A DNA stretch of 64,000 bases, taken from Chloroflexota bacterium (GTDB lineage Bacteria > Chloroflexota > Anaerolineae > Aggregatilineales > Phototrophicaceae). Both the position numbers and the translations under genes were made by a program. The stretch spans positions 248,001 to 312,000 of the forward strand of contig JACAER010000016.1 of assembly GCA_013388745.1 (NCBI GenBank), read 5' to 3'. The notes under the pieces are model-generated. The model made no database searches. It was not told where the DNA came from and worked only from the letters and a program-made list of their open reading frames with translations. Of this stretch, positions 43,422 to 53,176 are shown in pieces (positions within the stretch are counted from its first letter, which is position 1; each line of letters begins with the position of its first letter).

Positions 43422-44497
43422 ACACACTTTATTTGCTGGTGTTTGTGCTGGCATTGAGCACGGCGCTGGTGTTGATGCCACTGGCCGTGTACTTGAGCAA
43501 ACGCTACGCCATCGTATCGCGTCCGGGCGGGCGCCGCCGCGAAGCGCAGCCGATCCCCAAATTAGGCGGACTGGCGATGTACGGCTCGTTTGTGCTCACG
43601 GTGCTGGTCGCGCAGTTTTTGCCTGTGCCGCGCCAGGATCCCAACGAGATCATCCGCTTGATCGGGCTGCTGGCGGGCAGCACGTTCATCTTTGTCGCTA
43701 GCCTGCTGGATGACCGCTACGAGTTTTCGGCGCTGCCCCAGGGGATCGCGCAGATTATCGCTGCAGGTATTGCCGTCACTTTCCTGATCTTTATCGAGAC
43801 GGTCAACAACCCATTTACCGGACAGCAGACCGATCCCTGGCCGCATGTTGTGACCGTGACTTTGAGCATGTTCTGGCTGGGGCTGATGATGAACACGGTC
43901 AATTTTTTGGATGGCGTGGACGGGCTGGCGGGCGGCGTGGCGCTGATCGCGGGAGCCATGCTGTTCATCAACAGCGCGTTTATCGTGCAACCGGCGCAGA
44001 CCAGCGTGAGTTTGCTGCCGCTGGCGCTGATGGGCGCGTCGCTGGGGTTTTTGCTCTACAACTTTTATCCGGCGCGGGTGTATATGGGCAGCAACGGCGC
44101 GTTTTTTCTGGGGTATGCCCTGGGCACGCTCAGCATCATTGGCGGGGCGAAGATGGCGACGATTCTGCTGGTGATGGGTCTGCCGCTGATGGATTTGGCG
44201 TGGCAGGTGGTGAACCGGCTGCGCGCGGGCAAGAATCCGATGGTGGGCGACAGAGGTCACGCGCATTTTCGGCTGCTGGATATGGGATTCTCGCAGCGGC
44301 AGATCGCGCTGACCTACTACCTGTTCTGTGCATTTTTCGGGGTGCTGACTCTGGTCATTACTAGTCAGTTGTTCAAATTTGTGGCGCTGGGGGTGATGCT
44401 GGCGCTGATCGCCATAGGGTTTGTGCTGCTGGCGCGCAGGCGTCAGGGTTCGTCGCCGGTTTCATCCGAGTCGGCGGGCGGGGAGAGCAGCGGCTGA
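43418..44497 (+). CDS. Polyprenyl-phosphate sugar-1-phosphate transferase (WecA/MraY-like)
   Basis: The 359-residue membrane protein has about ten helices and the family-4 signatures: a DDR aspartate pair (SLLDDRYEF), the [15 protein letters not shown] motif and the [19 protein letters not shown] cytoplasmic loop. These enzymes transfer a sugar-1-phosphate from a UDP-sugar to undecaprenyl phosphate, starting wall teichoic acid, O-antigen, or peptidoglycan precursors. The loop places it with WecA/TagO rather than MraY, but this is not certain. The GTG at 43418 overlaps the upp stop. The last 55 bases overlap the 3' end of the convergent membrane-protein gene. Confidence 0.9.
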   Translation: MNTLYLLVFVLALSTALVLMPLAVYLSKRYAIVSRPGGRRREAQPIPKLGGLAMYGSFVLTVLVAQFLPVPRQDPNEIIRLIGLLAGSTFIFVASLLDDRYEFSALPQGIAQIIAAGIAVTFLIFIETVNNPFTGQQTDPWPHVVTVTLSMFWLGLMMNTVNFLDGVDGLAGGVALIAGAMLFINSAFIVQPAQTSVSLLPLALMGASLGFLLYNFYPARVYMGSNGAFFLGYALGTLSIIGGAKMATILLVMGLPLMDLAWQVVNRLRAGKNPMVGDRGHAHFRLLDMGFSQRQIALTYYLFCAFFGVLTLVITSQLFKFVALGVMLALIAIGFVLLARRRQGSSPVSSESAGGESSG

Positions 44498-45630
44498 GGG
44501 CGCGCAGGTGCTAATGGGGTGTTTGGCAAGGGGAGTTTGCCGGAGGGGGCGTTTGTACTGGGTTCGTTGCCGGAAGGGCGTGCCGCAGCGGGGGAAAGAC
44601 GCTCGCTTTGCGGCATGGCGGGGCGCGGCAAGTTCGGCTCGTCGCCGGCTGGACGGATCAGGGGGGGGACGGGGCGTTCGCGCAGCGTGAGCGGAGGGGA
44701 AACGACGTCCGCGCCAAGCACCACAGAGGGAAGTTGGGTGACGGGTTCTTTGCCGGGCGCGCCGGGCAGCGGCAGGGGGAGGTTGTAGATACTGGGCGGG
44801 CCGGCAGGCAGCGCTGGGGCGGGTTTTTTGGCCTGCTGCCGTTCGCGTTTAAGCTGCTGTTCACGCTGCGCCAGCAGCTCGGCGCGGGTGATGGCGATGA
44901 GCTTGCCGTCTTTGAAGGTGGCGCTGTCGCCGGTGATGCGTTCAATGATGGATTCGAACGTGCCCAAAAAGGCTACCATCACCAGATCTACGGCGATAAT
45001 AACGGCGAAGATGCCCGAAAGGGTGTTAAGCACGGTGAAGATGGGGCCAGAGACCAGATTAGTCAGCACGATGTCTCCGGCGCCAAGCAGAAACAGGACG
45101 AAAAAAACCGCGACGACTAAGCCGGCGATGAGCCACCAACCCTGCAAATCTTTGGGATTGGGCATCATGGTGTTGCTGATAGCGAAGATGAGGTAAACCC
45201 AGAGCCAAAAATCGGGCGCAGAAACCAGTGTGGTGAGCGCGGGCCAGATCAGATCGAAATTGCCCGCTGCCAGCACCGTGAGAAAAGCCGGGACACGAAG
45301 GACATCGCGGGCGATCAGGAAAGCGATGCCCAACCCCGTGACGAGCGGCACTACGCTAATGATCGCCAGACGGATACGCCCGGCTTTTTTCGAGAGTTTG
45401 ACGAAGTTGAGGCGCAGTTCGGCGACCTCTTGTTTTTCCGGCCAAGCCAGCGCACGATCAGCGCGGACATTCAACACCCCGGCAGCCAGCCAGTAAACGA
45501 CTTCATATAAGACCACACCGGGCAAAAAAAAGGTGTAGTACAGAATAGTTGTGGTCTGGAAATTCTTGGTCAGCAGCCAGCCAACCTTAAAGATATGCTG
45601 GTGGAGCCAGCCTTCGAGCCGCCGCAGCAC
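44443..45630 (-). CDS. Polytopic membrane protein with Pro-rich tail
   Basis: The 395-residue protein has five or six hydrophobic helices in residues 20-230 and then a charged, Pro/Ala-rich cytoplasmic tail of about 150 residues. There is a short helix-loop with ISNTMMPNPKDLQGW before the helix pair, which I have not matched to a named family. The GTG at 45630 is one possible start; a further hydrophobic stretch (ESFLPWLLVAALFYVL) continues in frame upstream to a CTG near 45681 behind AAAGGGG, so the true N-terminus may lie there. It follows tpiA closely and may belong to the glycolytic transcript. The function is unknown. Confidence 0.66.
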   Translation of the reverse strand: MLRRLEGWLHQHIFKVGWLLTKNFQTTTILYYTFFLPGVVLYEVVYWLAAGVLNVRADRALAWPEKQEVAELRLNFVKLSKKAGRIRLAIISVVPLVTGLGIAFLIARDVLRVPAFLTVLAAGNFDLIWPALTTLVSAPDFWLWVYLIFAISNTMMPNPKDLQGWWLIAGLVVAVFFVLFLLGAGDIVLTNLVSGPIFTVLNTLSGIFAVIIAVDLVMVAFLGTFESIIERITGDSATFKDGKLIAITRAELLAQREQQLKRERQQAKKPAPALPAGPPSIYNLPLPLPGAPGKEPVTQLPSVVLGADVVSPPLTLRERPVPPLIRPAGDEPNLPRPAMPQSERLSPAAARPSGNEPSTNAPSGKLPLPNTPLAPARPQPLLSPPADSDETGDEP

Positions 45631-45686
45631 ATAAAAAAGCGCGGCGACCAGCAGCCAGGGAAGAAAGGACTCCGCAGTGAACAGCG

Positions 45687-46457
45687 CTAGACCCCTTTCG
45701 TGCGCGCGGCGCTTTCTACAAGCGCGACAAAATCGTTGACTTTGAGCGAAGCGCCGCCGACCAGCGCGCCGTCAATATCGGGCTGCGCCATGAATTCGGC
45801 CATGTTATCGGGTTTGACGCTGCCGCCATATTGAATACGCACGGACTGCGCCAGGGTTTCGCCGTAGAGTTCGATGAGTGTGGCGCGAATCGTGCCGCCG
45901 ATGATTTTGTTGGCTGTCGCGCCGTCGGCGTTGCGGCCTGTGCCAATAGCCCAGATCGGTTCGTAAGCGATCACGACGTTCGCCATATCGGCGGGCGTAA
46001 GGCCGACAAGGGCCGCGCGTACCTGTGCGCTGACAAAGGCGGCGGTTTCCCCGCGTTCGTTTTGTTCCAGGCTTTCGCCGACAGCGATAATGGGCTTAAG
46101 GCCGGCGGCGAGGGCGGCTTTGGCCTTTTTGTTGACCTGTTCATCGGTTTCGGCCAGATACGCGCGGCATTCGGAGTGGCCGATAATGACGTATTCGACG
46201 ATGCCCTTGAGCATGGCGGGCGAAACCTGCGAGGTAAACGCGCCCTGGGCTTCCCAATGCACGCTTTGCGCGCCGACATGGATGGGCGTGCCTTTGAGGG
46301 CATCGGCTACCGCGGTCAGCGCTAGATAGGTGGGGCAAACGACGCGCTCGACACCAGAGAAAGGGGCGAGTTTGGGGGCGAGTTCGCGGACGAAATCGAC
46401 CGACTCGGAGACGGTCTTATACATTTTCCAGTTGCCGGCAATGATCGGAGTACGCAT
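45687..46457 (-). CDS. tpiA: Triosephosphate isomerase
   Basis: The 256-residue enzyme interconverts dihydroxyacetone phosphate and glyceraldehyde 3-phosphate. GNWKM with Lys11, the catalytic His in IIGHSECR, the Glu in AYEPIWAIGTG and the phosphate loop GGSVKPDNM are all present. It lies 12 bp after a Ser/Thr kinase gene and is the last enzyme of the gapA-pgk-kinase-tpiA series. Confidence 0.97.
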   Translation of the reverse strand: MRTPIIAGNWKMYKTVSESVDFVRELAPKLAPFSGVERVVCPTYLALTAVADALKGTPIHVGAQSVHWEAQGAFTSQVSPAMLKGIVEYVIIGHSECRAYLAETDEQVNKKAKAALAAGLKPIIAVGESLEQNERGETAAFVSAQVRAALVGLTPADMANVVIAYEPIWAIGTGRNADGATANKIIGGTIRATLIELYGETLAQSVRIQYGGSVKPDNMAEFMAQPDIDGALVGGASLKVNDFVALVESAARTKGV

Positions 46458-46469
46458 GAGTAGTTATCC

Positions 46470-48281
46470 TTATGGGTTGTCGCTGATAAGCTCTTCGGCG
46501 CGATCGCGCACCCACTGCGGAGCGTGGGGGTCGTCGCGCGCGATTGTCCATTGTTCGCGTGCCTGCTCAGGCTGATTATCGGCCAGGAATGCCTCGCCGT
46601 AGACCAGGCGCGCCTCGGCAAGCGCATCGGGGCGGGTCGCAAGCGGGCGGATACGGCCCAGGGCGAGTGTGGGACGTTCAAAATTGAGCAGGTTATAGCT
46701 GCCAAAAATGTGCAGAAAACTGGGATCAATCTGGTTTAGTTCGGGCGAATTCAAAGAGAGACGGAGCGCGGTGAAATTGACATTGTTGGGCTGTGAAGTC
46801 AGTTCATAGAGATAGTGGCCGACATGAGCACGGACATCAGGATAGGCCAGCGGATTTTCACGGGCGAGTTGCAAAGCAGCGAGATAGAGCACGATGGCCG
46901 ATTCGTGATTTTCGTCCTCTGCCATCAGATTGCCCGCGGTCATCAGGTAGCCGATCCGGTCATCGGCTATCGCCAGGCCAGCTTCGAACGCAGCGCGCGC
47001 TGCGGAAGATTGACCATCGGCATTCAGGGCACGGGCGACGGCCAGATACATGGCGGGGTCGTTGGGATTACGCGCGACAGCGGTCTGGGCAATATCGAGT
47101 GGAATATCCGGTACTTGATAACCGCCGACATTGGCAAGAGGCGGTGGGACAAGCGGCAGCTCCCCGTCCTGGCGGGCTTCTGAGAGGCGCGCCAATGTGC
47201 CGCCAGCGCTGACCGTGATGAGGCCGCTGAGTCCGCAAAGCAGCAAAAAGGCGACGAATCCGCCCCAAAGCCAACGGCGCTCACGGCGACGCTGGCGCAT
47301 GATCTGCGATGGGCTGGGCAGCGGAATGGGCGCAGCAATGCCAGGTAGGTTGGGGGTAGAGCCGGCGATAAGCTGTGAGTTCATGGCGATGCGTAGTTTG
47401 GCCAGGGAAATGCCCGCCAGCGACACGCGATCGGCGCGCAGCTCAGACAGGCCGGCGGAGGTGACGGCGGTTTTGAAGGCTTCGACCATGGCTACGGCCG
47501 AGGCATACCGATCCTGGGGGTCTTTGGCGAGGGCTTTGAGCAGCACCATCTCGACGTTGGCCGGAATATCGGGATTGACCTGCGAAGGCAGGGGGAGCGG
47601 CGTGTAGATGTGGTCGTGAATGATGGCGTAGGGGGTATCGGCGCTGAAGGGCACACGCCCGACCACCAGTTCATAGAGGACAACGCCCAGCGAATAGATG
47701 TCTGTGCCGGCTGTGAGATTTTTTTCGCCGAGCGCCTGTTCGGGCGAAATATAGTGCGGCGTGCCCATAATCATGTCGGCGCTGAGCGTCGATTCGCCAG
47801 CTTCGGCGATACGCGCCAGACCAAAATCGGTCAGATAGGGCACGTTGTCCTTGTCGATGACGATGTTGGAAGGCTTGATGTCGCGGTGCAGAACTCCTTT
47901 GCTGTGGGCGTAGGTGAGGGCGTTGGCGACGGCGGTCATGACGTGCAGCACCTGTTCCAGCGTCAGCGCGCCATCAACGAGCGTGCCTTTGAGCGTTTTG
48001 CCTTCGATAAACTTCATGACGAGGTAAGGCTGATTCTGATACTCGCTGAAGTCGTAAACCGGGACAATGTGGGGATGTTCGAGGAGCGCGACGATCTGCG
48101 CTTCGCGGCGAAAACGCGCCAGGAAATTCTGATTATCTTGGAAGGCGTGATGCATCATTTTGATGGCGACATAGCGGTTGAGCTGGGCGTGGTAGGCTTT
48201 GTAGACCGTCGCCATACCGCCCTGCCCCAATTGGCCGATGACGCGATAGGGGCCGACATTTTCACCTTCGTGCAGTGGCAT
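46470..48281 (-). CDS. Ser/Thr protein kinase with TPR-like C-terminus
   Basis: The 603-residue protein has an active-looking kinase domain: GQGGMATVYKA (19-29), Lys41, HRDIKPSN (132-139) and DFG (152-154). A hydrophobic helix (WLWGGFVAFLLLCGLSGLIT) lies near residue 345, followed by about 220 residues of helical repeats (RNPNDPAMYLAVARALNADG, then FEAGLAIADDRIGYLMTAG) of TPR type. The TPR region would be outside if this helix spans the membrane. The gene sits between pgk and tpiA, 143 bp after pgk, with its own -10 TATAAT. Its placement suggests that it may be produced with, or control, central metabolism enzymes, but that is inference. Confidence 0.9.
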   Translation of the reverse strand: MPLHEGENVGPYRVIGQLGQGGMATVYKAYHAQLNRYVAIKMMHHAFQDNQNFLARFRREAQIVALLEHPHIVPVYDFSEYQNQPYLVMKFIEGKTLKGTLVDGALTLEQVLHVMTAVANALTYAHSKGVLHRDIKPSNIVIDKDNVPYLTDFGLARIAEAGESTLSADMIMGTPHYISPEQALGEKNLTAGTDIYSLGVVLYELVVGRVPFSADTPYAIIHDHIYTPLPLPSQVNPDIPANVEMVLLKALAKDPQDRYASAVAMVEAFKTAVTSAGLSELRADRVSLAGISLAKLRIAMNSQLIAGSTPNLPGIAAPIPLPSPSQIMRQRRRERRWLWGGFVAFLLLCGLSGLITVSAGGTLARLSEARQDGELPLVPPPLANVGGYQVPDIPLDIAQTAVARNPNDPAMYLAVARALNADGQSSAARAAFEAGLAIADDRIGYLMTAGNLMAEDENHESAIVLYLAALQLARENPLAYPDVRAHVGHYLYELTSQPNNVNFTALRLSLNSPELNQIDPSFLHIFGSYNLLNFERPTLALGRIRPLATRPDALAEARLVYGEAFLADNQPEQAREQWTIARDDPHAPQWVRDRAEELISDNP

Positions 48282-48379
48282 AGTGCGCGCTCCGATGTGT
48301 GCTAATGAAGGCAGGCGTTTGACTGACGAAGCCGGGTACTTCGCCAGTTAAACGGACTGCCATACACGTGCGTCTGGTG

Positions 48380-48385
48380 ATTATA
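48380..48385 (-). promoter_or_regulatory. Possible internal promoter before the kinase-tpiA pair
   Basis: TATAAT on the minus strand (48385-48380) lies about 100 bp before the kinase start, within the pgk-kinase gap. A weak TTGCGT lies about 19 bp upstream, so a separate start for kinase-tpiA is possible. Confidence 0.4.
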
Positions 48386-48424
48386 GTGTATCCATTACCC
48401 GGCGACGCAAGTGTAAAATATCTG

Positions 48425-49612
48425 TTATTTATCCTTGAGGGCGACGACGCCGGGCAGGGCTTTGCCTTCGAGCATTTCCAGCGATGCGCCGCCGCCTGTA
48501 GAGACGTGTGTGACCTGCGAAGCCAGCCCTGCGCCTTCGATAGCCGCCGCCGAGTCGCCGCCGCCGATGATGGTGACCGCGCCGTGTCTGGTGGCTTCGG
48601 CCAGCAGTTTGGCGACTTCGTTGGTGCCGACAGCGAAGGTGGGATTCTCGAACACGCCCATCGGACCGTTCCAGACGACAGTTTTGGCGCTGAGGATGGC
48701 ATTCTTGAAGGCCGCGACCGTTTTGGGGCCGATGTCGTAGATGCCCATGTCGGCAGGGACACCGGCCTGTACGTCAATTGTCTGCTGCGTGCTGTTGTTC
48801 TCGTGGTTGTCGCCGATAACGGCATCGACTGGCAGAACGAGCTTGCCGCCGCTTTTGGCGAGCAGTGTTTTAGCCGTTTCCAGCGCGTCTTTTTCGACCA
48901 GCGATTTGCCGAGATTGTACCCCTGCGCGGCGAAGAAGGTGTTCGCCATGCCGCCGCCGATGAGCAGCATGTCGCATTTGCTCAACAGCGCTTCGATGAC
49001 GGCGATTTTGTCGGAGACTTTGGCGCCGCCCAGGATGGCGACAAAGGGGCGCTTGGGATTTTCCAGCGCGGTGGCAAGGTAGTCGAGTTCTTTTTCCATG
49101 AGCAGGCCAGAGACTGACGGCAGGAAGCGAGCGACGCCTTCGGTGGACGAATGGGCGCGATGGGCGGAGCCGAAAGCATCGTTGACGAATATGTCGCCGT
49201 AGGCGGCCATCTTTTTGGCGAGTTCGAGGTCGTTCTTTTCTTCCAGCGGGTAGAAGCGCGTGTTTTCGACCAGCAGCACGCCGCCGTGGGGCAGTTTCGC
49301 GAGCGCCTCATCGACGGGCGCGCCGACGGTATCGGAAGCGAAGGCCACGTCTTTGCCGAGCAGCGCGGCCAGTACAGGCGCGACAGGCGCGAGCGAGTAT
49401 TTGGGGTCGGGGCCGCCTTTGGGACGCCCCAGATGCGACATGAGCATAACGTATTTAGGCTGCTGGTCGAGGATGTATCTGAGGGTGGGAACGGCGGCGC
49501 GCACGCGGGTGTCGTCGGAGACGGTTTTGCCGTCGAGCGGCACGTTGAAATCGACGCGCACGAGCACACGCTGGCCTGTGAGAGAGATGTCGCGGACAGT
49601 CATTTTGTTCAT
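48425..49612 (-). CDS. pgk: Phosphoglycerate kinase
   Basis: The 395-residue enzyme transfers phosphate between 1,3-bisphosphoglycerate and ADP. It has [23 protein letters not shown], the [15 protein letters not shown] block, the GGAKVSDKI nucleotide region and a C-terminal [12 protein letters not shown] ... [12 protein letters not shown]. Length and order are normal. It follows gapA after a gap holding a terminator hairpin. Confidence 0.98.
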   Translation of the reverse strand: MNKMTVRDISLTGQRVLVRVDFNVPLDGKTVSDDTRVRAAVPTLRYILDQQPKYVMLMSHLGRPKGGPDPKYSLAPVAPVLAALLGKDVAFASDTVGAPVDEALAKLPHGGVLLVENTRFYPLEEKNDLELAKKMAAYGDIFVNDAFGSAHRAHSSTEGVARFLPSVSGLLMEKELDYLATALENPKRPFVAILGGAKVSDKIAVIEALLSKCDMLLIGGGMANTFFAAQGYNLGKSLVEKDALETAKTLLAKSGGKLVLPVDAVIGDNHENNSTQQTIDVQAGVPADMGIYDIGPKTVAAFKNAILSAKTVVWNGPMGVFENPTFAVGTNEVAKLLAEATRHGAVTIIGGGDSAAAIEGAGLASQVTHVSTGGGASLEMLEGKALPGVVALKDK

Positions 49613-49632
49613 GATTTTGATCTCCTGTATAC

Positions 49633-49666
49633 AAAAGAGGCGAGGAACAACAGTGTGCCTCGCCTC
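49633..49666 (-). terminator. Terminator-like hairpin between gapA and pgk
   Basis: On the minus strand GAGGCGAGG pairs with CCTCGCCTC (9 bp, 12-nt loop) and TTTT follows. It lies between the stop of gapA and the start of pgk, so it should reduce read-through and make gapA expression higher than pgk. Confidence 0.7.
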
Positions 49667-49690
49667 GACAGTTCATTGGCCGGTCAGGAA

Positions 49691-50701
49691 CTAGAGCTTA
49701 TCGCCCATCAGCTTGGTGAGGTCGGCGACGCGGCAGGAATAGCCCCACTCGTTGTCGTACCAGGTGACGACTTTGACGAGCGTGCCGCCCATCACCATGC
49801 ACGATTCGGCGTCGATGATGCTGGAGCGCGAGTCGCCCTTGAAGTCTACGGAGACGAGCGGTTCTTTGGAGACGCCGAGAATGCCCTTCATCGGGCCAGC
49901 CGCCGCCTGATCGAAGCAGGCAATAAGATCATCTTTGGATGTGGGCGTTTCGACTTCGGCGACGAAATCGACGACGGAGACGGTGGGCGTGGGGACGCGG
50001 ATAGCGAAGCCGTCGAACTTGCCCTTGAGGTCGGGGATGACCAGCGAGACGGCCTTGGCAGCGCCGGTCGTGGTGGGGATCATGCTGACGGCGGCAGCAC
50101 GGGCGCGGCGCAGGTCTTTGTGCGGCAGATCGAGAATGTTCTGATCGTTGGTGTAGCTGTGGATGGTGGTCATCATGCCGCGCTTGATTTTGAGCGTGTC
50201 ATGGACGACTTTAGCGGCGGGGGCGAGACAGTTGGTGGTGCAGGAGGCGTTGGAGACGACGTGATGCGTTTTGGGGTCATATTTCTCTTCGTTGACGCCC
50301 AGGCAGATGGTGATGTCTTCGCCTTTGGCGGGTGCGGAGATGATGACTTTCTTGGCCCCGCCCTGGAGATGCTTGGAGGCCGATTCTTTGTCGGTGAAGC
50401 GCCCGGTGCTTTCGATGACAATATCGACGCCCAGATCGCCCCAGGGTAGGGCGGCGGGGTCTTTTTGCGCCAGCGCTTTGATCTCATCCCCATCAACGAC
50501 GAGCGCGCCTTCTTTGACTTCGACCTGGCCGGGATAGCGACCATAATTCGAGTCGTAACGGAAAAGATGCGCCATTGTTTGCAGGTCGCCCAGATCGTTA
50601 AAGGCAACAATGTCAATCGTATCGCCGTAGCGTTCGCGGATGGTGCGCACGACCTGACGACCAATACGTCCGAAACCATTGATCCCTACACGAATAGCCA
50701 T
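49691..50701 (-). CDS. gapA: Glyceraldehyde-3-phosphate dehydrogenase (type I)
   Basis: The 336-residue enzyme oxidises glyceraldehyde 3-phosphate with NAD(P)+. It has the Rossmann start [15 protein letters not shown] and the catalytic Cys154 in [12 protein letters not shown]. Near residue 33, [17 protein letters not shown] is typical of NAD-using enzymes. I chose the ATG at 50701, with GAGGGA just upstream. The longer frame from 50746 adds an unrelated 15 residues. It leads the gapA-pgk-kinase-tpiA series and has a promoter about 80 bp upstream. Confidence 0.97.
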   Translation of the reverse strand: MAIRVGINGFGRIGRQVVRTIRERYGDTIDIVAFNDLGDLQTMAHLFRYDSNYGRYPGQVEVKEGALVVDGDEIKALAQKDPAALPWGDLGVDIVIESTGRFTDKESASKHLQGGAKKVIISAPAKGEDITICLGVNEEKYDPKTHHVVSNASCTTNCLAPAAKVVHDTLKIKRGMMTTIHSYTNDQNILDLPHKDLRRARAAAVSMIPTTTGAAKAVSLVIPDLKGKFDGFAIRVPTPTVSVVDFVAEVETPTSKDDLIACFDQAAAGPMKGILGVSKEPLVSVDFKGDSRSSIIDAESCMVMGGTLVKVVTWYDNEWGYSCRVADLTKLMGDKL

Positions 50702-50779
50702 GTGATTCCCTCTTTCTTGAGTTGGCTTAAACTTGCGATGAAGCAATAAGAATTATCCGTGTATTTTACAGCGGATAGT

Positions 50780-50808
50780 ATTATAGCCTTTTGGTTTGAC
50801 GCTGTGTA
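50780..50808 (-). promoter_or_regulatory. Promoter of gapA
   Basis: Minus strand TATAAT (50785-50780) with TACACA (50808-50803) at 17-bp spacing, about 80 bp before the gapA ATG. The -10 is perfect; the -35 shares four bases with consensus. Confidence 0.55.
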
Positions 50809-50851
50809 CCAACCACCCGAAGATAAAGAGTAACATCACGTTTTATCCCTG

Positions 50852-51535
50852 TCAAAAATCAGGGGGTACACGCCAGCGCCATGTCAGCAGCAGCAGCAGC
50901 AGCGCGGCCAGCACTGTCAGCCCGCCGATGGTAAGGGCGGCATCGAACCAGAACTGTTCGGGAAAGAGGCGGATAAGGGTATCGGAGTAGAGAAAAATCC
51001 ACGTGCCCTCGGCGAAGAACAGTTCGTGAAACTGTGTAAAGAAAAAGTTCCAACTGGTGACGGCCAGAAAAACGATAGCGGCGATCATGCCCAGCGTAAG
51101 CAGGCTGCCCGCACGCAGGGCGCGGACAAGCTGCGCGCGGGCGGCACGCCAGAGAATGACGACGGCGGCAAGGGTAAGCGGCGCGGCGACAGCGCCAAGA
51201 AGAAACGCGGCCTGGACGACACGCTGCACATCGCCCATGTGCGAAAGCTCACGTTCATTGTACATGGGCGTGCTGTCGGGGAAGCGGAGATCGGCGAGAT
51301 AGGAAAGGTCGTGGTTGTAGATGAGGTAATCGAGGGCGAAAGGCGCGTAGCTCAGGCGCTCGTCAGTGGTCATGCCGTAATAATCGACAGGAAAGCCCGG
51401 ACGATGGTATTCGATTTGCAGGAACAACGGCGTCATGACGAGACGCACGCTGGCAAGCACCAGCACGACAGGCACAGCCAGAATCAGATAGAAACGCAGG
51501 AGGGCGTAAGGCCAATGAGTATTGTTTGTCAGCAT
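50852..51535 (-). CDS. DUF1461/TIGR01906 family membrane protein
   Basis: The 227-residue protein has four hydrophobic helices (about 14-36, 110-130, 145-165 and 198-220) and the family pattern: GMTTDERLSYA, then LSHMGDVQRVV, and the FHELFFAEGTWIF ... DTLIRLFPEQFW block before the last helix. The function is unknown. Its start overlaps the stop of the spermidine synthase-like gene (TAATG), so the two are coupled. Confidence 0.85.
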   Translation of the reverse strand: MLTNNTHWPYALLRFYLILAVPVVLVLASVRLVMTPLFLQIEYHRPGFPVDYYGMTTDERLSYAPFALDYLIYNHDLSYLADLRFPDSTPMYNERELSHMGDVQRVVQAAFLLGAVAAPLTLAAVVILWRAARAQLVRALRAGSLLTLGMIAAIVFLAVTSWNFFFTQFHELFFAEGTWIFLYSDTLIRLFPEQFWFDAALTIGGLTVLAALLLLLLTWRWRVPPDF

Positions 51536-53133
51536 TATTCACCAACCGCCAGAGTATCCAGATCGCCGGACAGAAGGAAGTTAAGGACAAGCGAATCGAC
51601 GAGTGTTTCGACAGGGGCGTGATCGTCGGTGAAGATCAAATCGGAAGGCGACACGGGGACAAGGTGGGCTGTCGTAAGCGTCAGGACGTCGAACAGCATG
51701 GGGGATGTGTCGGTGGGCAGCAGCGCGAGATTCTGCGCCAGATTGGCATCGGTGGTGGGCTGCGCGGTAGCGATGAGAATGGTGTTGAAGGCGCGCGGCA
51801 CATCGATCGCATGAACTGATGGAAAGACCTGCAACAGTGTGGTTGCCAGCGCATCGACCAGACGGCGATCGGTGTTGGTGCGCCCGACGTTGATGACCGC
51901 CACGCCATTGTCGGCGAGGCGCGCGCGCACCTCCTGAAAGAACTCGACCGTGGTGAGATGCCAGGGGATATAGGGCGGGCGATAGGCGTCGATGCCGATC
52001 ACCGTATAGCGGCGCTCCAGATGGTTGAGCATATAGCGGCCATCCTGGGCATAGGCTGTCAGGTTGGGCATATCCATACCGAAATAGCGGCGGCCTACGT
52101 CGATGATCTGCGGGTCAATTTCTACGCCGTCGATAGGAATGCCGCCGTAGACGTGGGTGTACTGGCGGGCGATTGTGCCGCCGGCCAGACCGATAATCAG
52201 CAGCGATTCGACATCGGCGGGGACAAAGGGCGGCGCGTTAAAATAGGGCGCGCTGAGGAAAAAGTCCCACGTGCGTTGAAATTCGACCTGAGTGGGATGC
52301 CACTGGCTGTGAATGCCCTGCCCTTCGTTAAGATAGAGATAACGGAAGCCTCGCGCATCTTCCTGCACTTGAATGTAGTTGTAGGGGCTTTCACCTTCGT
52401 AGACCAGCGTGGTATTGGCGGCGGCGGCGCGCAGCGGGCCGTTGAGCGCCCACGCTGCCAGCAGCGCGATCAGCGCTGGCATCCACAGCCAGCGTAGGGT
52501 TTTTGGCCCCTGCTGCGTCCAGAGGCCAAAAAAGCCCACGATATAGAGCAGCGCGGCGAACAAGAGAAAAGTCCGAAATGTGCCGATGGCGGGAATGAGC
52601 AGTAGATTGGGCGCGAACGTGCCGACCAGGCTGCCGAGCGTGCTGATGGCGTAGATGCGCCCGGCGACGCTGCCGGATTTTTGCGCGTCGGAAAAAGCCA
52701 GACGGATGGCAAAGGGCGACACACAGCCAAGCAGCGTGATGGGCACGGCAAAGAGGATAAGGATGGCGACGAACGAGCCAAGCGCCAGCGCCGCCTCGAC
52801 ACCAAAAACGGCATTCGCGGCGGCGGTGATGACCGGGCGGGCGATGAGCGGGACAAAGGCGTTGATAAACGCGCCCCAGATGATAAGCTGGTAGAAGGTG
52901 CTGAAGCGTGGTGAACGGTCTGCCCAGCGGCCACCGATGAAGTAGCCGAGTGTGAGATAGAGCAGAATCAGGCCAATGATGTTGGCCCAGACAAGGTTGC
53001 TTGTGCCAAAAACGCTGCCGACCAGGCGCAGCGCTGAGAGTTCGATACCGAGAGTACAGAGACCTCCGGTGAAGACGGCGAGGTACAGATAGGTATTAGA
53101 TGTTGGTTTGGACACAGCAGAAACAGTGGTCAA
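51535..53133 (-). CDS. Membrane-fused spermidine synthase-like protein
   Basis: The 532-residue protein has about seven transmembrane helices in its first 225 residues, beginning with LYLAVFTGGLCTLGIELSAL, and a C-terminal SAM-dependent domain of the polyamine-synthase fold. That domain has a LLIIGLAGGTIARQY glycine loop, GVEIDPQIIDVGRRYF, then an aspartate in IGIDAYRPPYIPWHL. Bacterial membrane-fused members are common and their substrate is not settled; a true spermidine synthase is not implied. The TTG at 53133 has GGAGTC upstream. It gives a protein that does not overlap the divergent GNAT gene at 53177; a longer frame reaches 53235. Confidence 0.85.
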   Translation of the reverse strand: MTTVSAVSKPTSNTYLYLAVFTGGLCTLGIELSALRLVGSVFGTSNLVWANIIGLILLYLTLGYFIGGRWADRSPRFSTFYQLIIWGAFINAFVPLIARPVITAAANAVFGVEAALALGSFVAILILFAVPITLLGCVSPFAIRLAFSDAQKSGSVAGRIYAISTLGSLVGTFAPNLLLIPAIGTFRTFLLFAALLYIVGFFGLWTQQGPKTLRWLWMPALIALLAAWALNGPLRAAAANTTLVYEGESPYNYIQVQEDARGFRYLYLNEGQGIHSQWHPTQVEFQRTWDFFLSAPYFNAPPFVPADVESLLIIGLAGGTIARQYTHVYGGIPIDGVEIDPQIIDVGRRYFGMDMPNLTAYAQDGRYMLNHLERRYTVIGIDAYRPPYIPWHLTTVEFFQEVRARLADNGVAVINVGRTNTDRRLVDALATTLLQVFPSVHAIDVPRAFNTILIATAQPTTDANLAQNLALLPTDTSPMLFDVLTLTTAHLVPVSPSDLIFTDDHAPVETLVDSLVLNFLLSGDLDTLAVGE

Positions 53134-53176
53134 CGGTTCAGACTCCAGAAAATAATCAGCCAGATAAGGATACTCG

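Noticed and set aside
49151..50449. Plus-strand open frame of 432 residues opposite pgk and gapA
   Set aside because: Both enzymes are certain on the minus strand, and the frame spans their junction and a terminator hairpin.
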